A stretch of 64,000 nucleotides of DNA from Paenibacillus rhizovicinus (GCF_010365285.1 NZ_CP048286.1:620001-684000), one strand, 5' to 3'. Shown: positions 50,463 through 60,139, counted from the first letter of the stretch. The notes: a model not told the origin generated them from the sequence alone. Numbers and translations: made by a program.

Positions 50463-51630
50463 ATGAAAAATAAGTTATTCATTCTCTCAACTGTCTGTGG
50501 TCTAGTTATTTCAAGTAGTATTTTATCAAGTGTATCTGCAGAGGATGTTTCAAGTACGTCAAATCTAGTGAATATTAAAAATGAAATTGAAAAAATTAAA
50601 ATTGAAGATGCTGCATATTACCTTCAAGAATTAAAGCAACAGAGTAATACACAGAAAGCCAAAACTCTATCTGAAATGGGCATTAACACTAATGAGGTGA
50701 ACAACGAATCTACACTAGAGGAAGTTGCGCAAGAAATGGTTGACCAATCATATATCTATGGATGAGAGTGGAACTGTTTATGACAGGAACGCTAACTTGT
50801 ATGATAAAATCGATATTACTCCTAAAACTGACGAATCGCTTGCATCCAATGCAAATGAGGAAGATTCGTTTACTACTTTTGCCTATAACAATCCCCGTAT
50901 TAATGGCGATGACTCTGGAGCCTTTATTAGACAAACTAGCGTAAAAGGATATATCGGCTCCAAAACTCAATTTACTCTCCCTTCTAATATTTCGGGTGAC
51001 TTTAATATTACTGGGTCGGGTGCTGTCGCTTACATTTATAATGGATTAGATTACAAAGTTGATACTCATCCTTCCGATTACCTTTCCATGGAAGGAGGCA
51101 TTCAGGTAAGTCAAGCCAATAACAATTTTTCATCTTATATCAGAGTAAATGGAGGTTCCCTAATTCTCTCTGATGATGCCGCGAATCCTCCCGGCAGTAT
51201 TCCACCTCGTTATAAAGCCGGAACTGCATTTACAAGTAATCTTCGTTACGAAATTGCTTCTGGAAAACTAAAATACTATTCGAATGGAACAAATGTAAAT
51301 AATGTAGTTCAAAACTTGAGCTTTACCTATGCAAGATCCTTTACAAGTACACAACTAGCTGAAATGAGAGCGAAAAGAGTACTAGCCATCGGCAAGGACG
51401 GGTACGACGGAACTCAGGCACTAGGTTATATTTCTTTGAATTATGCAGGTTCAACTCTTCTTAAAACAGATGGATCAACGAATGTAAATTATAGCACTGG
51501 TTTGCTAGATTCAAATCTGTACAATAATAAAATATACGGAACTGCTTACTGGCCAAGTTCCGCTGCAACTTATTCACCTCCAGTCTCTGGTGATATATCG
51601 ACTCAAAGCCAAACAGTCGATACAAATTAA
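50463..51630 (+). pseudogene. YrpD-like secreted protein gene, apparently frameshifted
   Basis: Frame one (50463-50765) encodes a signal peptide (to about residue 26, SSVSAED) and 70 further residues. Frame two (open from 50725 to 51630) continues with MDESGTVYDRNANLYDKI and a domain containing SVKGYIGSKTQFTLPSN and GIQVSQANNNFSSYIRVNG, which I associate with the secreted YrpD family of unknown function. Frame two lacks its own ribosome binding site, and the two overlap by about 40 bases. A +1 shift near 50755-50765 would join them into one protein of roughly 385 residues. GC content is far below that of the neighbours, suggesting transfer. Confidence 0.65.
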
Positions 51631-51701
51631 TTAATAAATGCAACATTTTTGACAAAGATAGAGTCTAAAAGGGGGAAAAGTCCTCTAAAGGAGATGTTAA
51701 C

Positions 51702-52271
51702 GTGCTAAGAAGACTAAACTTGAGGAAGCTGCTTCTATGTATGTATGCAATAGTGTTAATTTATGGCACTTTAGCCGTACATGCATTTGCATCGTCAGCT
51801 ATCTTATTTGAGAACAAAATCCCACCTATAAGCACTGATACCAAGTTCACTGAAATTAGTATTGCGATGAGCGGAAAAAATGCACAAAAGTTAATAGTTA
51901 AAGGACATGATGTAGGAATCCGAGCTCTGTTTGAGAAATTTAGTGATCAAGTAGTTTGGGACAACAAAGCTAAGTTTGTAGCTATAAAGAACAATGGAAA
52001 GGAACTCGTGATCCCCTTTTCTGAAAACTTCAAACCTAATAGTAATCAAATCACGCTTCCGGATGGCTGGGCTTATTTCAAAGATGGAAGAACCTATTTA
52101 AGATTTCCCTATTTTGCTTATTTATTTGATCGTTATGCGGAATTTAAATCAGGGTCAGAAGAAGATTTGTGGAAACAGAAGTTATCTTTCTTAAACATCG
52201 ATTACATTGATACAAATGACTCCACACCAAAGGACCAAACAATTCATTCATCACTTCTTATAAAAAGCTAA
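51702..52271 (+). CDS. Small exported protein, copper-amine-oxidase-N-like
   Basis: A 189-residue protein with an N-terminal signal or anchor (LLLCMYAIVLIYGTLAVHAFA). The rest has short beta-type repeats, such as VAIKNNGKELVIPF and YFKDGRTYLRFPYFAYLF. The latter resembles the stalk repeats of 'copper amine oxidase N-terminal' domains common in Paenibacillus surface proteins. Function is unknown. The start is GTG, with AAAGGAGAT upstream. It follows the YrpD-like gene by 70 bases and shares its low GC content. Confidence 0.65.
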   Translation: MLRRLNLRKLLLCMYAIVLIYGTLAVHAFASSAILFENKIPPISTDTKFTEISIAMSGKNAQKLIVKGHDVGIRALFEKFSDQVVWDNKAKFVAIKNNGKELVIPFSENFKPNSNQITLPDGWAYFKDGRTYLRFPYFAYLFDRYAEFKSGSEEDLWKQKLSFLNIDYIDTNDSTPKDQTIHSSLLIKS

Positions 52272-52309
52272 CAGTATAAATTTCAAACGCGAGGGGCTTT
52301 GCACCGCGC

Positions 52310-52346
52310 ACAAACGCCCGGAGACGATATCGTCCCGGGCGTTTGT
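52310..52346. terminator. Hairpin between the small exported protein and AraC genes
   Basis: ACAAACGCCCGG pairs perfectly with CCGGGCGTTTGT. Neither strand has a long T-run, but the position in a convergent gap suits a terminator. Confidence 0.55.
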
Positions 52347-52394
52347 CGCATTCGTGCACTACTATGAATCACTGGCCAGCGTGCGAGATCGCGC

Positions 52395-53240
52395 TCACTG
52401 CAAGCGGAAGGCCTGCGGCGTGACCCCTGTCATTTTCAGGAAAGCCCTGTGAAACTGGCTCGTGCTGGAGAACCCGAGATCCGCGCTGATCTGGCCGACC
52501 GTCGCGTCCGAGCGCCGCAGCCGGTTCATCGCTTCGTCCATGCGCAGCTTCAATAGATATTGATACGGCGTCGTCCCCATCGTCTCGCGGAAGGTACGAA
52601 TGAAATGAAACCGGCTTTGCAGCGCGATTCCCGCCAAATCATCGATGCTGATCGCGTTCTCGTAACAATCATGCATATATGCGAGCGCCCGCCGCAAGTG
52701 GGGATCGATCCCTCCGATCGGCAGCGCGGTCCCCGCTGTCCCTGCTGCGCCCCAACCTGATTCCGGGGATGGAACGCCGCTCGTCACGCCCGTTAACCTG
52801 CCCAAATAACGCACGACGTCGATCTCCACTTCCTGCACGGCCAGCGGATCCGCCAATGCCTGGCCTTGAATCAGCGCAAGCATCCATTGCCGGAACCGGC
52901 TCACGATGTCGTCCGCAACGAACGACTGCCGGATATCCTGCCGCGCACCCGCCTCGAAACGGGGCTGAATCGCGTTCATGCCGCCAATCCCGCGTTCGCG
53001 AACCTTGAGAATGATGACGGACGTGCGCGCGCCGATCTGAAAATGGTGATTCGTTCCAGGCGGCTGGATGAGACCGCTGCCCTGCTCTAGCGCGTAGCTG
53101 CGCGCCTCCTGCGTAAAGTGGCAGGTTCCTTGGATCGGCAGCGTCACCTGCATCCAATCTTCATGCGCATGGGGAACGTTCTTGAAATCCTCGCTGCCCT
53201 GCCACAACTCGATCCATTCTGTCTCTGCTTTCATCTCCAT
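52395..53240 (-). CDS. AraC-family transcriptional regulator
   Basis: A 281-residue regulator. An N-terminal cupin-like sensor (about 1-95, with HAHEDWMQVTLPIQG and LIQPPGTNHHF) is joined to a C-terminal double helix-turn-helix (ISIDDLAGIALQSRFHFIRTFRETMGTTPYQYL and VGQISADLGFSSTSQFHRAFLKMTGVTP). It is divergent from the MFS pump and probably controls it in response to a small molecule. The ATG at 53240 lies six bases after AGGTG; the frame starts five codons earlier with GTG. Confidence 0.9.
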   Translation of the reverse strand: MEMKAETEWIELWQGSEDFKNVPHAHEDWMQVTLPIQGTCHFTQEARSYALEQGSGLIQPPGTNHHFQIGARTSVIILKVRERGIGGMNAIQPRFEAGARQDIRQSFVADDIVSRFRQWMLALIQGQALADPLAVQEVEIDVVRYLGRLTGVTSGVPSPESGWGAAGTAGTALPIGGIDPHLRRALAYMHDCYENAISIDDLAGIALQSRFHFIRTFRETMGTTPYQYLLKLRMDEAMNRLRRSDATVGQISADLGFSSTSQFHRAFLKMTGVTPQAFRLQ

Positions 53241-53353
53241 CGGCTTCACCTGCACCTAGTATAGCAAAAATTGCTCGCTAGGCAGCACTATTCGCAACGA
53301 CCCCCTTCTTCGATTCCGCTACAATGTAGAAAAATCGAAAGGGGTCATGACCC

Positions 53354-54583
53354 ATGTCTCAAACCGCCGCGATCGCCGCGCCGCGCAATCCCGCCGTCTG
53401 GATGCTGGCCGGCGTCAGCTTCGCCCATCTGCTCAACGATGCGATGCAGAACGCCGTGCCTTCCGCTTTCCCGCTGTTCCAATCTTCGCTGCAGCTTTCG
53501 TATACCCAGATCGGCTGGGTGGCGTTCACGCTCAATATTACGGCCTCCCTGCTTCAGCCGTTCATCGGATACCTGTCCGATCGCAGGCCGATGCCGAACC
53601 TGCTCCCGCTCGGCATGCTCTTCTCGCTGATCGGCGTGCTCGGCTTCGCGTACGCCGGCTCCCTCTGGATGCTGCTTGGTGCCGCGGTGCTGATCGGCAT
53701 CGGATCTTCCGTGCTCCACCCGGAATCGTCGCGCGTAGCCCGCATGGCAGCGGGCCGGGGGAGCGGCATGGCGCAATCGGTCTTCCAGGTCGGCGGCAAC
53801 ACCGGCCAAGCGCTTGCGCCTCTGCTCGTCGCCTTCGTGCTGCTGCCGCACGGCCAAACCGGCTTCCTATGGTTTACCATCGCGGCCGTCATCGGCATCG
53901 CCGTGCAGATTGTCATCGGCCGCTGGTACGCCAGCCAGCTTGCCGCTGCTCCGGCCAAGCCGAAAGGCGCATCCGGCGCCGGCCGGACGGATCGTCCGGT
54001 CCATTCGAAGCTGTTCATCGCAGGCGCGATGGCGCTGCTGATCGTGCTGCTTTTCTCCAAATTCGTCTATATTGCCGGCATGACGGGGTTCTACTCGTTC
54101 TACTTCATGGATCATTATCATTTGCCTTTATCCCGGGCTCAGATCTGCTTGTTCGCGCTGCAGTTCGCCGGCATGGTCGGCACTTTGATCGGCGGACCGC
54201 TGGCCGACCGGTTCGGCCGCAAGACGATGATCTGGATCTCCATCGCCGTCACGGCGCCTTTCTCGCTGCTGCTCCCTTACGTCAGCCCGGCTGCCGCCAT
54301 GCTGCTCTGCTGCGCGATCGGACTGATCCTCATGTCCGGCTTCTCCGTCATCATCGTTTATGCGCAGGAGCTGATGCCGCGTCATGTCGGTACCGTTTCC
54401 GGGTTGTTCTTCGGCCTCGCCTTCGGCATGGGAGGACTCGGTTCCGTGCTGCTCGGCTCGCTCATGGACCGAATGGGCGGCGATTTCGTCATCGGACTTT
54501 GTTCCTTCCTGCCCCTGCTCGGCATCTGCGCTTTCTTGCTGCCGCGCGATTCCAAGCTGATGGGACATACGGAAGCCGCGTAA
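53354..54583 (+). CDS. MFS transporter, fosmidomycin-resistance (Fsr)-like
   Basis: A 409-residue transporter with twelve membrane segments and a central cytosolic loop (about 195-215). The start VSFAHLLNDAMQNAVPSAFPLF, followed by the motif A-like GYLSDRRPMP, is characteristic of the Fsr group of drug exporters. A second copy, GPLADRFGRKTM, lies after TM8. It probably expels a toxic compound by proton antiport. AAAGGGGTC precedes the ATG. The other frames over this region are shadows. Confidence 0.88.
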   Translation: MSQTAAIAAPRNPAVWMLAGVSFAHLLNDAMQNAVPSAFPLFQSSLQLSYTQIGWVAFTLNITASLLQPFIGYLSDRRPMPNLLPLGMLFSLIGVLGFAYAGSLWMLLGAAVLIGIGSSVLHPESSRVARMAAGRGSGMAQSVFQVGGNTGQALAPLLVAFVLLPHGQTGFLWFTIAAVIGIAVQIVIGRWYASQLAAAPAKPKGASGAGRTDRPVHSKLFIAGAMALLIVLLFSKFVYIAGMTGFYSFYFMDHYHLPLSRAQICLFALQFAGMVGTLIGGPLADRFGRKTMIWISIAVTAPFSLLLPYVSPAAAMLLCCAIGLILMSGFSVIIVYAQELMPRHVGTVSGLFFGLAFGMGGLGSVLLGSLMDRMGGDFVIGLCSFLPLLGICAFLLPRDSKLMGHTEAA

Positions 54584-54705
54584 TCGGTCGAAGCGAATAC
54601 AGGGGCTAATAATTGAGGAATCGGGCTGACAGGCGTACAATGGAAGCAGCAATGTTCATCCTTTATACTGGCAAGGCATCTTGAAAGGAGCATGACGGAC
54701 TTCAT

Positions 54706-55482
54706 ATGATTATCGATATTCAACATGTCACTTGGCGCAATGGGCCGCTCACGCTGTTGAAAGACGTGAGCTGGCAAGTATCTCCCGGTCAGCATTGGGC
54801 GCTGCTCGGACTGAACGGTTCCGGCAAAACGACGCTGCTGAACTTGGTGAACGGCTACTTCTGGCCGTCGGAAGGCTCCGTCAGCGTCCTCGGCCACCGT
54901 TTCGGCGAAGTCGACCTGCGCGTGCTGCGCAAAGAAATCGGCTGGGTCAGCACGTCGCTGCAGGAGAAACTGTACGCGACGGACCGGACGCAGAACATCG
55001 TCATCAGCGGCAAGCACGCGACGATCGGGCTGTACGACCAGGTCTCGGAGGCGGATCTTGATACCGCCCGCTCCCTGATGGAAACATTGGGCTGCGCCCA
55101 TCTGTGGGACCGCGAATTCCGCACCTGTTCGCAGGGCGAGAAGCAGAAGCTGCTCATCGCCCGCGCGCTGATGGCGCAGCCGCGCGTGCTCATTCTGGAC
55201 GAACCGTGCAACGGGCTGGACCTCTTCTCCCGCGAAAGACTGCTCGCAAGCATCAAGTATCTGGCCGAGCGTCCCGACGCGCCGACCTTGATTTACGTCA
55301 CCCATCACACGGAAGAGATATTGCCGGCGTTTACGCATGCGCTCCTCATCCGGGGCGGCGAGGTCGTGCGGAGCGGCCTTACGGAGGACGTGCTTACTTC
55401 AGATGGACTGAGCGAATTCTTCGAATCGCCGGTCGCGGTGGAGAAGCACGGCGAGCGAGTCTACGTGCGCGTAGCGGAATAA
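54706..55482 (+). CDS. ABC transporter ATP-binding protein, YlmA-like
   Basis: A 258-residue ATPase with Walker A GLNGSGKTTLLNLVNG, Walker B VLILDEPCNGLD and a switch His in THHTEE. The signature loop is CSQGEKQK instead of the usual LSGGQ, as in the YlmA/ModF-like group whose transport role is unclear. No typical ABC permease is adjacent; the next gene encodes a small four-helix membrane protein, which may be its partner. AAAGGAG lies upstream of the ATG. Confidence 0.87.
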   Translation: MIIDIQHVTWRNGPLTLLKDVSWQVSPGQHWALLGLNGSGKTTLLNLVNGYFWPSEGSVSVLGHRFGEVDLRVLRKEIGWVSTSLQEKLYATDRTQNIVISGKHATIGLYDQVSEADLDTARSLMETLGCAHLWDREFRTCSQGEKQKLLIARALMAQPRVLILDEPCNGLDLFSRERLLASIKYLAERPDAPTLIYVTHHTEEILPAFTHALLIRGGEVVRSGLTEDVLTSDGLSEFFESPVAVEKHGERVYVRVAE

Positions 55483-55550
55483 AGTTACGAACAGACGGAC
55501 GGTTAGCAATGATGCCGGGTACACGGTGCCACGGAAGGAGGTTGTCAAGA

Positions 55551-55907
55551 ATGATGCAAACCATCTCGACTAAACGTAACGGCATGCTCAAATCCGCCGT
55601 TCTCGGGCTGACCGCGGCCGCAGCGTCCATCCTGCTGTGGTTGTCATTCAACTTCGCCAACCTGTACGCCGAATCGGGAGATAACGCGCACGCGGTATTG
55701 ATTCGAACGTGTTGGACGCTGCTGCTTCCTGCCGTGCTGGCGGCAGGCGCCTCCTGGTTCGCCAAGCCCTACCTGCTGCTCGCCTCCTTCATCTGGTCGC
55801 TGCCGATCAGTCTGTACCTGGCGTGCACGCCAGGTATCTACGCGCTGTTCGGCCTGACGTCCGCCGCCTATTTGATCGCGTATCTGATGATGCGTTCCGG
55901 CTGGTAG
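55551..55907 (+). CDS. Small four-helix membrane protein
   Basis: A 118-residue protein with membrane segments at about 14-35, 44-65, 68-85 and 92-112. No family is recognised. The ATG at 55551 has a perfect GGAAGGAGG nine bases upstream, so much longer readings of this frame are not genuine. It lies 68 bases after the YlmA-like ATPase and is followed by a strong terminator, so the two form a unit. Confidence 0.78.
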   Translation: MMQTISTKRNGMLKSAVLGLTAAAASILLWLSFNFANLYAESGDNAHAVLIRTCWTLLLPAVLAAGASWFAKPYLLLASFIWSLPISLYLACTPGIYALFGLTSAAYLIAYLMMRSGW

Positions 55908-55936
55908 CCGCGTAACGAAACCGATCAGAACCAATA

Positions 55937-55972
55937 ACAACGGGAGCCGGTCAAATGACCGGCTCCCGTTGT
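55937..55972. terminator. Bidirectional terminator
   Basis: ACAACGGGAGCCGGTCA pairs with TGACCGGCTCCCGTTGT. It separates the converging small membrane protein and DUF4179 genes. Confidence 0.87.
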
Positions 55973-56014
55973 TTCCGTTATCTGCCTGTCGCTCTGCATC
56001 CTTACTGCGGCGTT

Positions 56015-57349
56015 CTACTTGTCGGTGCCGATCGGAATCGATACCGTCTTCTTATACGGCTTAATGTAGTGGAAGCCGGTTAACAGAAGCAATTCCGGCT
56101 TGTCCGCCGTCTTCACGGCATACGTCTGCTCCCAGAACACGTTATTGTTTCCCAAATCCCATGGACGCGCCTGCGATATCGATGCAATCGGCACCTGCTT
56201 GCCGCCGGCCTGTACGAATAAGTGGTCGGTGTCTAACTGCGTAAACTGTGCCCTTGCGATGTCGATATCGTAGCCGGACGCGGTCTTGGTCACGCTTCGA
56301 ACGAATACCTTCTCCGTGCCGATTCGGATCGATCGATCCGAAGGCGATGTCAGCGAGATCGGCTCCGTCACCTTCTGGTAACCGGTGAAGTTCTCGAGTA
56401 CGATGTCCATCGATTCAATTTTGTCGCTCGGCAGCACGTCGTAATCGAGTTCGAAATCCGTTATCTTATCCAGCAATAATTTGGTCCTCATTCCTACGGA
56501 ATTCACTTCGCCCCCATTCACTGTAAGCTTCGTTGTGCCCGGATATCTCGGCGGTTCGCCATTGTCCATCTCGTAGTGCCCTTTGATCACCGTTGCAGTG
56601 GGCGAAGCTGTGATCGAATCATACACGATCTTGCCTTGGTCGACGGGCACGGAAATCGCCAGATCCTTTTGAATCATGCTCTTCATCGCCTTATTCGCCT
56701 CGAATTTGAACGAGATCGGGTAGGTCGCCTTCTTGCCGGCTTTCTCCGTTGTACCGGCTTCCAGCCACTCGCTGAATTCGACCGTTAACGTCCGCGAGAA
56801 CGGGCTGACCGGCTCGAATTTTTGAATACCCTGCAGTTGGGTCCGATCTTTATTGAAATTGCTTCCGCCCTCTGTCGAGTGGGAATCCGTCAGGAAACCT
56901 TTTATTTTGTAAATATCGAACCGGCTGGCGTCTTCGATCTTAAACGTCTGGCCCTCCGGGAGATCGATCGTATAATACATCAGAAAAGCATTATCGTCCG
57001 CGATGACGCCGTTAATAGTAAGGACGGTACCGTCCTTGAGCGTTTTGCTTTTGCCGACGGTTTGTCCATACCCTTGTTCGGCGAGTTCGGAGAAGCTAAG
57101 CGAGTACAGATCGTTCCGATTGAGCAGCTTGCCCCCGTAATAAGCAAAGGCCGGATATTGATACACGAGGACGAACAGCATCAGCGCCGCGGCCGCCGTC
57201 AGGCTCCATGTCCATGCGCGTTTCCGCTTTGGCTTCTTCGCCGGGACGCGATGCAGCGCTTGCCGCAGGCGATCTTCCATTTCGCTTGGCGCTTTGATCT
57301 GATTCAAGTTTTCTTTGTGCTGATTGAATTTCTCTTCAATGGTATTCAT
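56015..57349 (-). CDS. DUF4179-type membrane anti-sigma factor
   Basis: A 444-residue protein. The cytosolic N-terminus (about 45 residues, NTIEEKFNQHKENL) would hold the sigma factor. One membrane segment follows (WTWSLTAAAALMLFVLVYQY, about 46-65), then a large external beta-rich domain (LKDGTVLTINGVIADDNAFLMYYTID) typical of DUF4179 proteins. It senses an envelope signal and releases its partner. The ATG at 57349 overlaps the sigma gene by 14 bases, with GGAGGTG inside the sigma coding end, so the two are translationally coupled. Confidence 0.87.
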   Translation of the reverse strand: MNTIEEKFNQHKENLNQIKAPSEMEDRLRQALHRVPAKKPKRKRAWTWSLTAAAALMLFVLVYQYPAFAYYGGKLLNRNDLYSLSFSELAEQGYGQTVGKSKTLKDGTVLTINGVIADDNAFLMYYTIDLPEGQTFKIEDASRFDIYKIKGFLTDSHSTEGGSNFNKDRTQLQGIQKFEPVSPFSRTLTVEFSEWLEAGTTEKAGKKATYPISFKFEANKAMKSMIQKDLAISVPVDQGKIVYDSITASPTATVIKGHYEMDNGEPPRYPGTTKLTVNGGEVNSVGMRTKLLLDKITDFELDYDVLPSDKIESMDIVLENFTGYQKVTEPISLTSPSDRSIRIGTEKVFVRSVTKTASGYDIDIARAQFTQLDTDHLFVQAGGKQVPIASISQARPWDLGNNNVFWEQTYAVKTADKPELLLLTGFHYIKPYKKTVSIPIGTDK

Positions 57350-57875
57350 AGCGCTCACCTCCGACGATGTCTCTCAATTTCTGCATGCCCTGCGAAATTC
57401 GCGACTTGATCGTGCCTAACGGCACGCCTGTCATATCCGCGATCGTCTGATAGGGAAAGTCATGCACGTAACGAAGCTCGATCGCCTCCCGCTGCTGCGC
57501 GTTCAAGTGGGCGAGCAGCGTCTGCATATCCATTTCGGATTCCGTAATCCGGTACGGATCGGCCTCCGTTAGTGCCGGCACCGACGTTTCGAGTTCTTCC
57601 TCCAACGGCTGGAATTTCCCGTTCTTGCGGAGCAGCGCTTTGCATCGATTGACCAGAATGGTTTTGCTCCAACTATAGAACGCTTCCCCCTTTTGCAATT
57701 GCCCGATCTTCTCATAGAGCGTGACAATCATATCCTCCATCGCATCCATCGCGTCATGCTCGTTCCCCATGTAGGTGTAGGCAAGACGATAATAAGCGTC
57801 CCGGTCGGCCATGATTAGTTGTAATAGAGCCTCTTTGTTGCCTTTTTGGGCTTGTCTGACAAGACGGCTTACCAT
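57336..57875 (-). CDS. ECF RNA polymerase sigma factor
   Basis: A 179-residue sigma factor. Region 2 reads AYYRLAYTYMGNEHDAMDAMEDMIVTLYEKI. Region 4 contains QQREAIELRYVHDFPYQTIADMTGVPLGTIKSRISQGMQKLR. The ATG at 57875 follows GGGGAGAG by six bases; a longer reading adds 35 residues without family support. The downstream anti-sigma gene overlaps it. The pair likely governs an envelope-stress regulon, including itself. Confidence 0.93.
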   Translation of the reverse strand: MVSRLVRQAQKGNKEALLQLIMADRDAYYRLAYTYMGNEHDAMDAMEDMIVTLYEKIGQLQKGEAFYSWSKTILVNRCKALLRKNGKFQPLEEELETSVPALTEADPYRITESEMDMQTLLAHLNAQQREAIELRYVHDFPYQTIADMTGVPLGTIKSRISQGMQKLRDIVGGERYEYH

Positions 57876-57980
57876 CAAGATCTCTCCCCTTTCATAGTTA
57901 AGAGCATGCAGGAGCGCAAAAAGTTCATTGCCGGAGCCTTTTAATCGGCCTGGTATGCATGAACAGCCGCAATTAGCCAT

Positions 57981-58005
57981 TAAAAAAGCAGCCTCGCGGG
58001 CTGCT
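57981..58005 (-). terminator. Terminator of the TagA-type glycosyltransferase gene
   Basis: AGCAGCC pairs with GGCTGCT around TCGCG, with six T residues on the minus strand. Confidence 0.83.
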
Positions 58006-58074
58006 TCATCATCATTCGGATGAACCGTTCTTGATTATCGCATACGAAACGGATTCATTTCCATACTTAACGCC

Positions 58075-58821
58075 TCAGGATAATTCCCCGCGTTCCTTGT
58101 AGAACAACGCCTTCAGCGCAAACCGCGGCAATATCAGCTGCCGGCGCCAGCGCGACGGCTGATTGATCAGCCGAAAGAGCCATTCCGCGTGCAGCCGCTG
58201 CCAGATTCGCGGGGCGCGCTTGACCGTTCCGGCAACGATGTCCAAGCTGCCTCCTACACCGACGGCAATGGAGGCATCGAGCCTGTCCTTGTAGGCATGG
58301 ATCCAGCGTTCTGCTTTCGGCGCGCCCAGCGCGACGACGAGCACGTCCGGCCGTTTGGCTGTAATGTCCGCCGCGATTCGCTCGTCTTCCGACGGATCGA
58401 AGAAGCCGTGCTGCCGGCCGGCTACGACCGCGCGGGGATACTGCGCTTGCATGACTTCCGCCGCGCGTTTGTTGGTTTCCTCGCTGCCGCCGAGCAAATA
58501 GAACGACCATTGGCGCCGGTTGCCGGCTTCCAGCAGCTCGAAGAGCAGATCGCACCCGGTCACGCGTTCGGGAAGCGGATTCCGCCGCATGCGGGAGACC
58601 ATGACGATGCCGATCCCGTCCGCCGTCAGCAAGTCGGCTTCGTCGATAATGCCGCGCAGCTCCTGGTCCTGCTGACAGGACATCGCGATCTCCGGATTCA
58701 GCGTAACGATATGGTACAGCTTCTGTTTCTTGGCTTGGATAACGGCTTGCACTCTGGCCACAGTCTCCGCCATCGTTAGTTTCGGCACCGGGATCCCCAT
58801 AATTTTCGAATGATCGGTCAT
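58075..58821 (-). CDS. WecG/TagA/CpsF family glycosyltransferase
   Basis: A 248-residue GT26 enzyme. Conserved blocks are LNPEIAMSCQQDQELRGIIDEADLLTADGIGIV, FYLLGGSEETNKRA, LGAPKAERWI and GVGGSLDIVAGTVKRAP. TagA adds ManNAc to the GlcNAc-lipid linkage unit of wall teichoic acid; other members build exopolysaccharide. The C-terminal helices (LHAEWLFRLINQPSRWRR) are the membrane-binding end. The ATG at 58821 fits family length; the frame runs 23 codons further. No other polysaccharide genes are near. Confidence 0.92.
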   Translation of the reverse strand: MTDHSKIMGIPVPKLTMAETVARVQAVIQAKKQKLYHIVTLNPEIAMSCQQDQELRGIIDEADLLTADGIGIVMVSRMRRNPLPERVTGCDLLFELLEAGNRRQWSFYLLGGSEETNKRAAEVMQAQYPRAVVAGRQHGFFDPSEDERIAADITAKRPDVLVVALGAPKAERWIHAYKDRLDASIAVGVGGSLDIVAGTVKRAPRIWQRLHAEWLFRLINQPSRWRRQLILPRFALKALFYKERGELS

Positions 58822-58984
58822 CGTGGTTGTACCTGCCTTCGCTTCTTTTCTCCATAATCTAACATAAATATCCTCGATTAACGATACCAAGTCGACGCAT
58901 ACTCGAATTCGTCGCCGGACAAGTTGTCAGCCTGGATATTAGGCGTATGCGATAATCGAGCCATCGATCGCTATCCGCCGCCAG

Positions 58985-60139
58985 CTAAGGCTCCATATCG
59001 TACATGCTCGAATGGGCGATGTTAACGGTAACCTTCACGTTTCGTAACGAATCCTCGGTTAAGAACAGTCCGTCATTCGCGCTTGCGGCCGTTAACGTTC
59101 GATAGGCTTTCGGTTTACGGCGGTACAAGTATTGTTGAAAGTCGTAGACATCGGCATGCTTCGTTATGCCTGTCCGATAGGTTTCGAGGACCTCTTCCGC
59201 AATCTTCTTCTCTGCGATTTCCTTGAACTGCTTGGCCTTCGACGGCATTAATACTTCCTCGACCACGCCGGTAAATTTTATATGGAGGGAAATGACGGGC
59301 TTCCCCGCTTGCAAAACGATTTTCGTTTTCTTCTTGGGCTTTATAACCAATAACGACCCTAATCGCTTGCCGTCCTTGCTGATCGGCACAACCGCCCGCC
59401 GCGTCTTGAGATTCACCCATCGTATGCCTTCCAGCTGCTTTTCATTGAATTTCTGTTCCGCTTTCCCGCTGTTCAGCGCATAAGCGCCGCTCATCTTCAG
59501 GACGGTTTGAAACTTCGTCTCATTCTCCCAGCTCTTCGGCTTGAGCGTCAACCTCGGGATGAGATCGGTTTCCCCCTTTTCTTCCGCGTTGGCTAAGACG
59601 GTATTCAGCCGAATCGGCGAAATGTAGGACAGTTGATTATGAAGCACCTTCGGATTATGCAAGAGGTTCGAAATCGGCGAAAGATTAAAAAACGTTGAAT
59701 TCTTGAACAGGTCGTCGATGGGTTCGCGAGTACCGAAGACCCAGGTATTATAACGAATCTGAGGAAAACGCGGGATCGAGTCAAAGAAGACGTTGATTTC
59801 GTTTTTCAACGCGCCTTCGCTAAAAACGATGGCCATGAGATGGTCCCAGTATAAGTTTTGCTGCGACGTTTTGTACAATTCGTTAATAGCCTCGTACAAG
59901 GTTTCGCCTTCGCTCTTACCGACCCACACCTTCGACCTGTCGTCGGCCGACGTCTCCTCTTGGCTGCCCATGTCGCCGAAATCCATCAACTCCACGTAGA
60001 TCGTATACTTGCCAGCATTATAATCGATCCCCATCGCGGTCACGAAGTTATAGTCGGATACCGTCTTGACATCCCAGCATCCCGTAATCACAAGACCGGC
60101 AGCGAACAGCGTAACGGCGGTACCGACTATTTTCTTCAT
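58985..60139 (-). CDS. Ger(x)C family spore germination lipoprotein
   Basis: A 384-residue C subunit of a GerA-type germinant receptor. The lipobox is VITGCWD (Cys21). DYNFVTAMGIDY and SEGETLYEAINELYKTSQQNLYWDHL are typical of GerBC/GerKC, and a C-terminal AEKKIAEEVLETYRTG helix is present. It is anchored on the outer face of the spore inner membrane. Its ATG overlaps the stop of the A subunit (ATGA at 60136-60139). Confidence 0.94.
   Translation of the reverse strand: MKKIVGTAVTLFAAGLVITGCWDVKTVSDYNFVTAMGIDYNAGKYTIYVELMDFGDMGSQEETSADDRSKVWVGKSEGETLYEAINELYKTSQQNLYWDHLMAIVFSEGALKNEINVFFDSIPRFPQIRYNTWVFGTREPIDDLFKNSTFFNLSPISNLLHNPKVLHNQLSYISPIRLNTVLANAEEKGETDLIPRLTLKPKSWENETKFQTVLKMSGAYALNSGKAEQKFNEKQLEGIRWVNLKTRRAVVPISKDGKRLGSLLVIKPKKKTKIVLQAGKPVISLHIKFTGVVEEVLMPSKAKQFKEIAEKKIAEEVLETYRTGITKHADVYDFQQYLYRRKPKAYRTLTAASANDGLFLTEDSLRNVKVTVNIAHSSMYDMEP

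Noticed and set aside
53347..54609. A 420-codon frame overlapping the MFS gene
   Set aside because: Arg/Ala/Gly-rich shadow frame; the overlapping frame at 53354 has twelve membrane segments and the Fsr motifs.
55104..55550. Long upstream extension of the small four-helix membrane protein
   Set aside because: It overlaps the YlmA-like ATPase in another frame; a perfect ribosome binding site marks the start at 55551.
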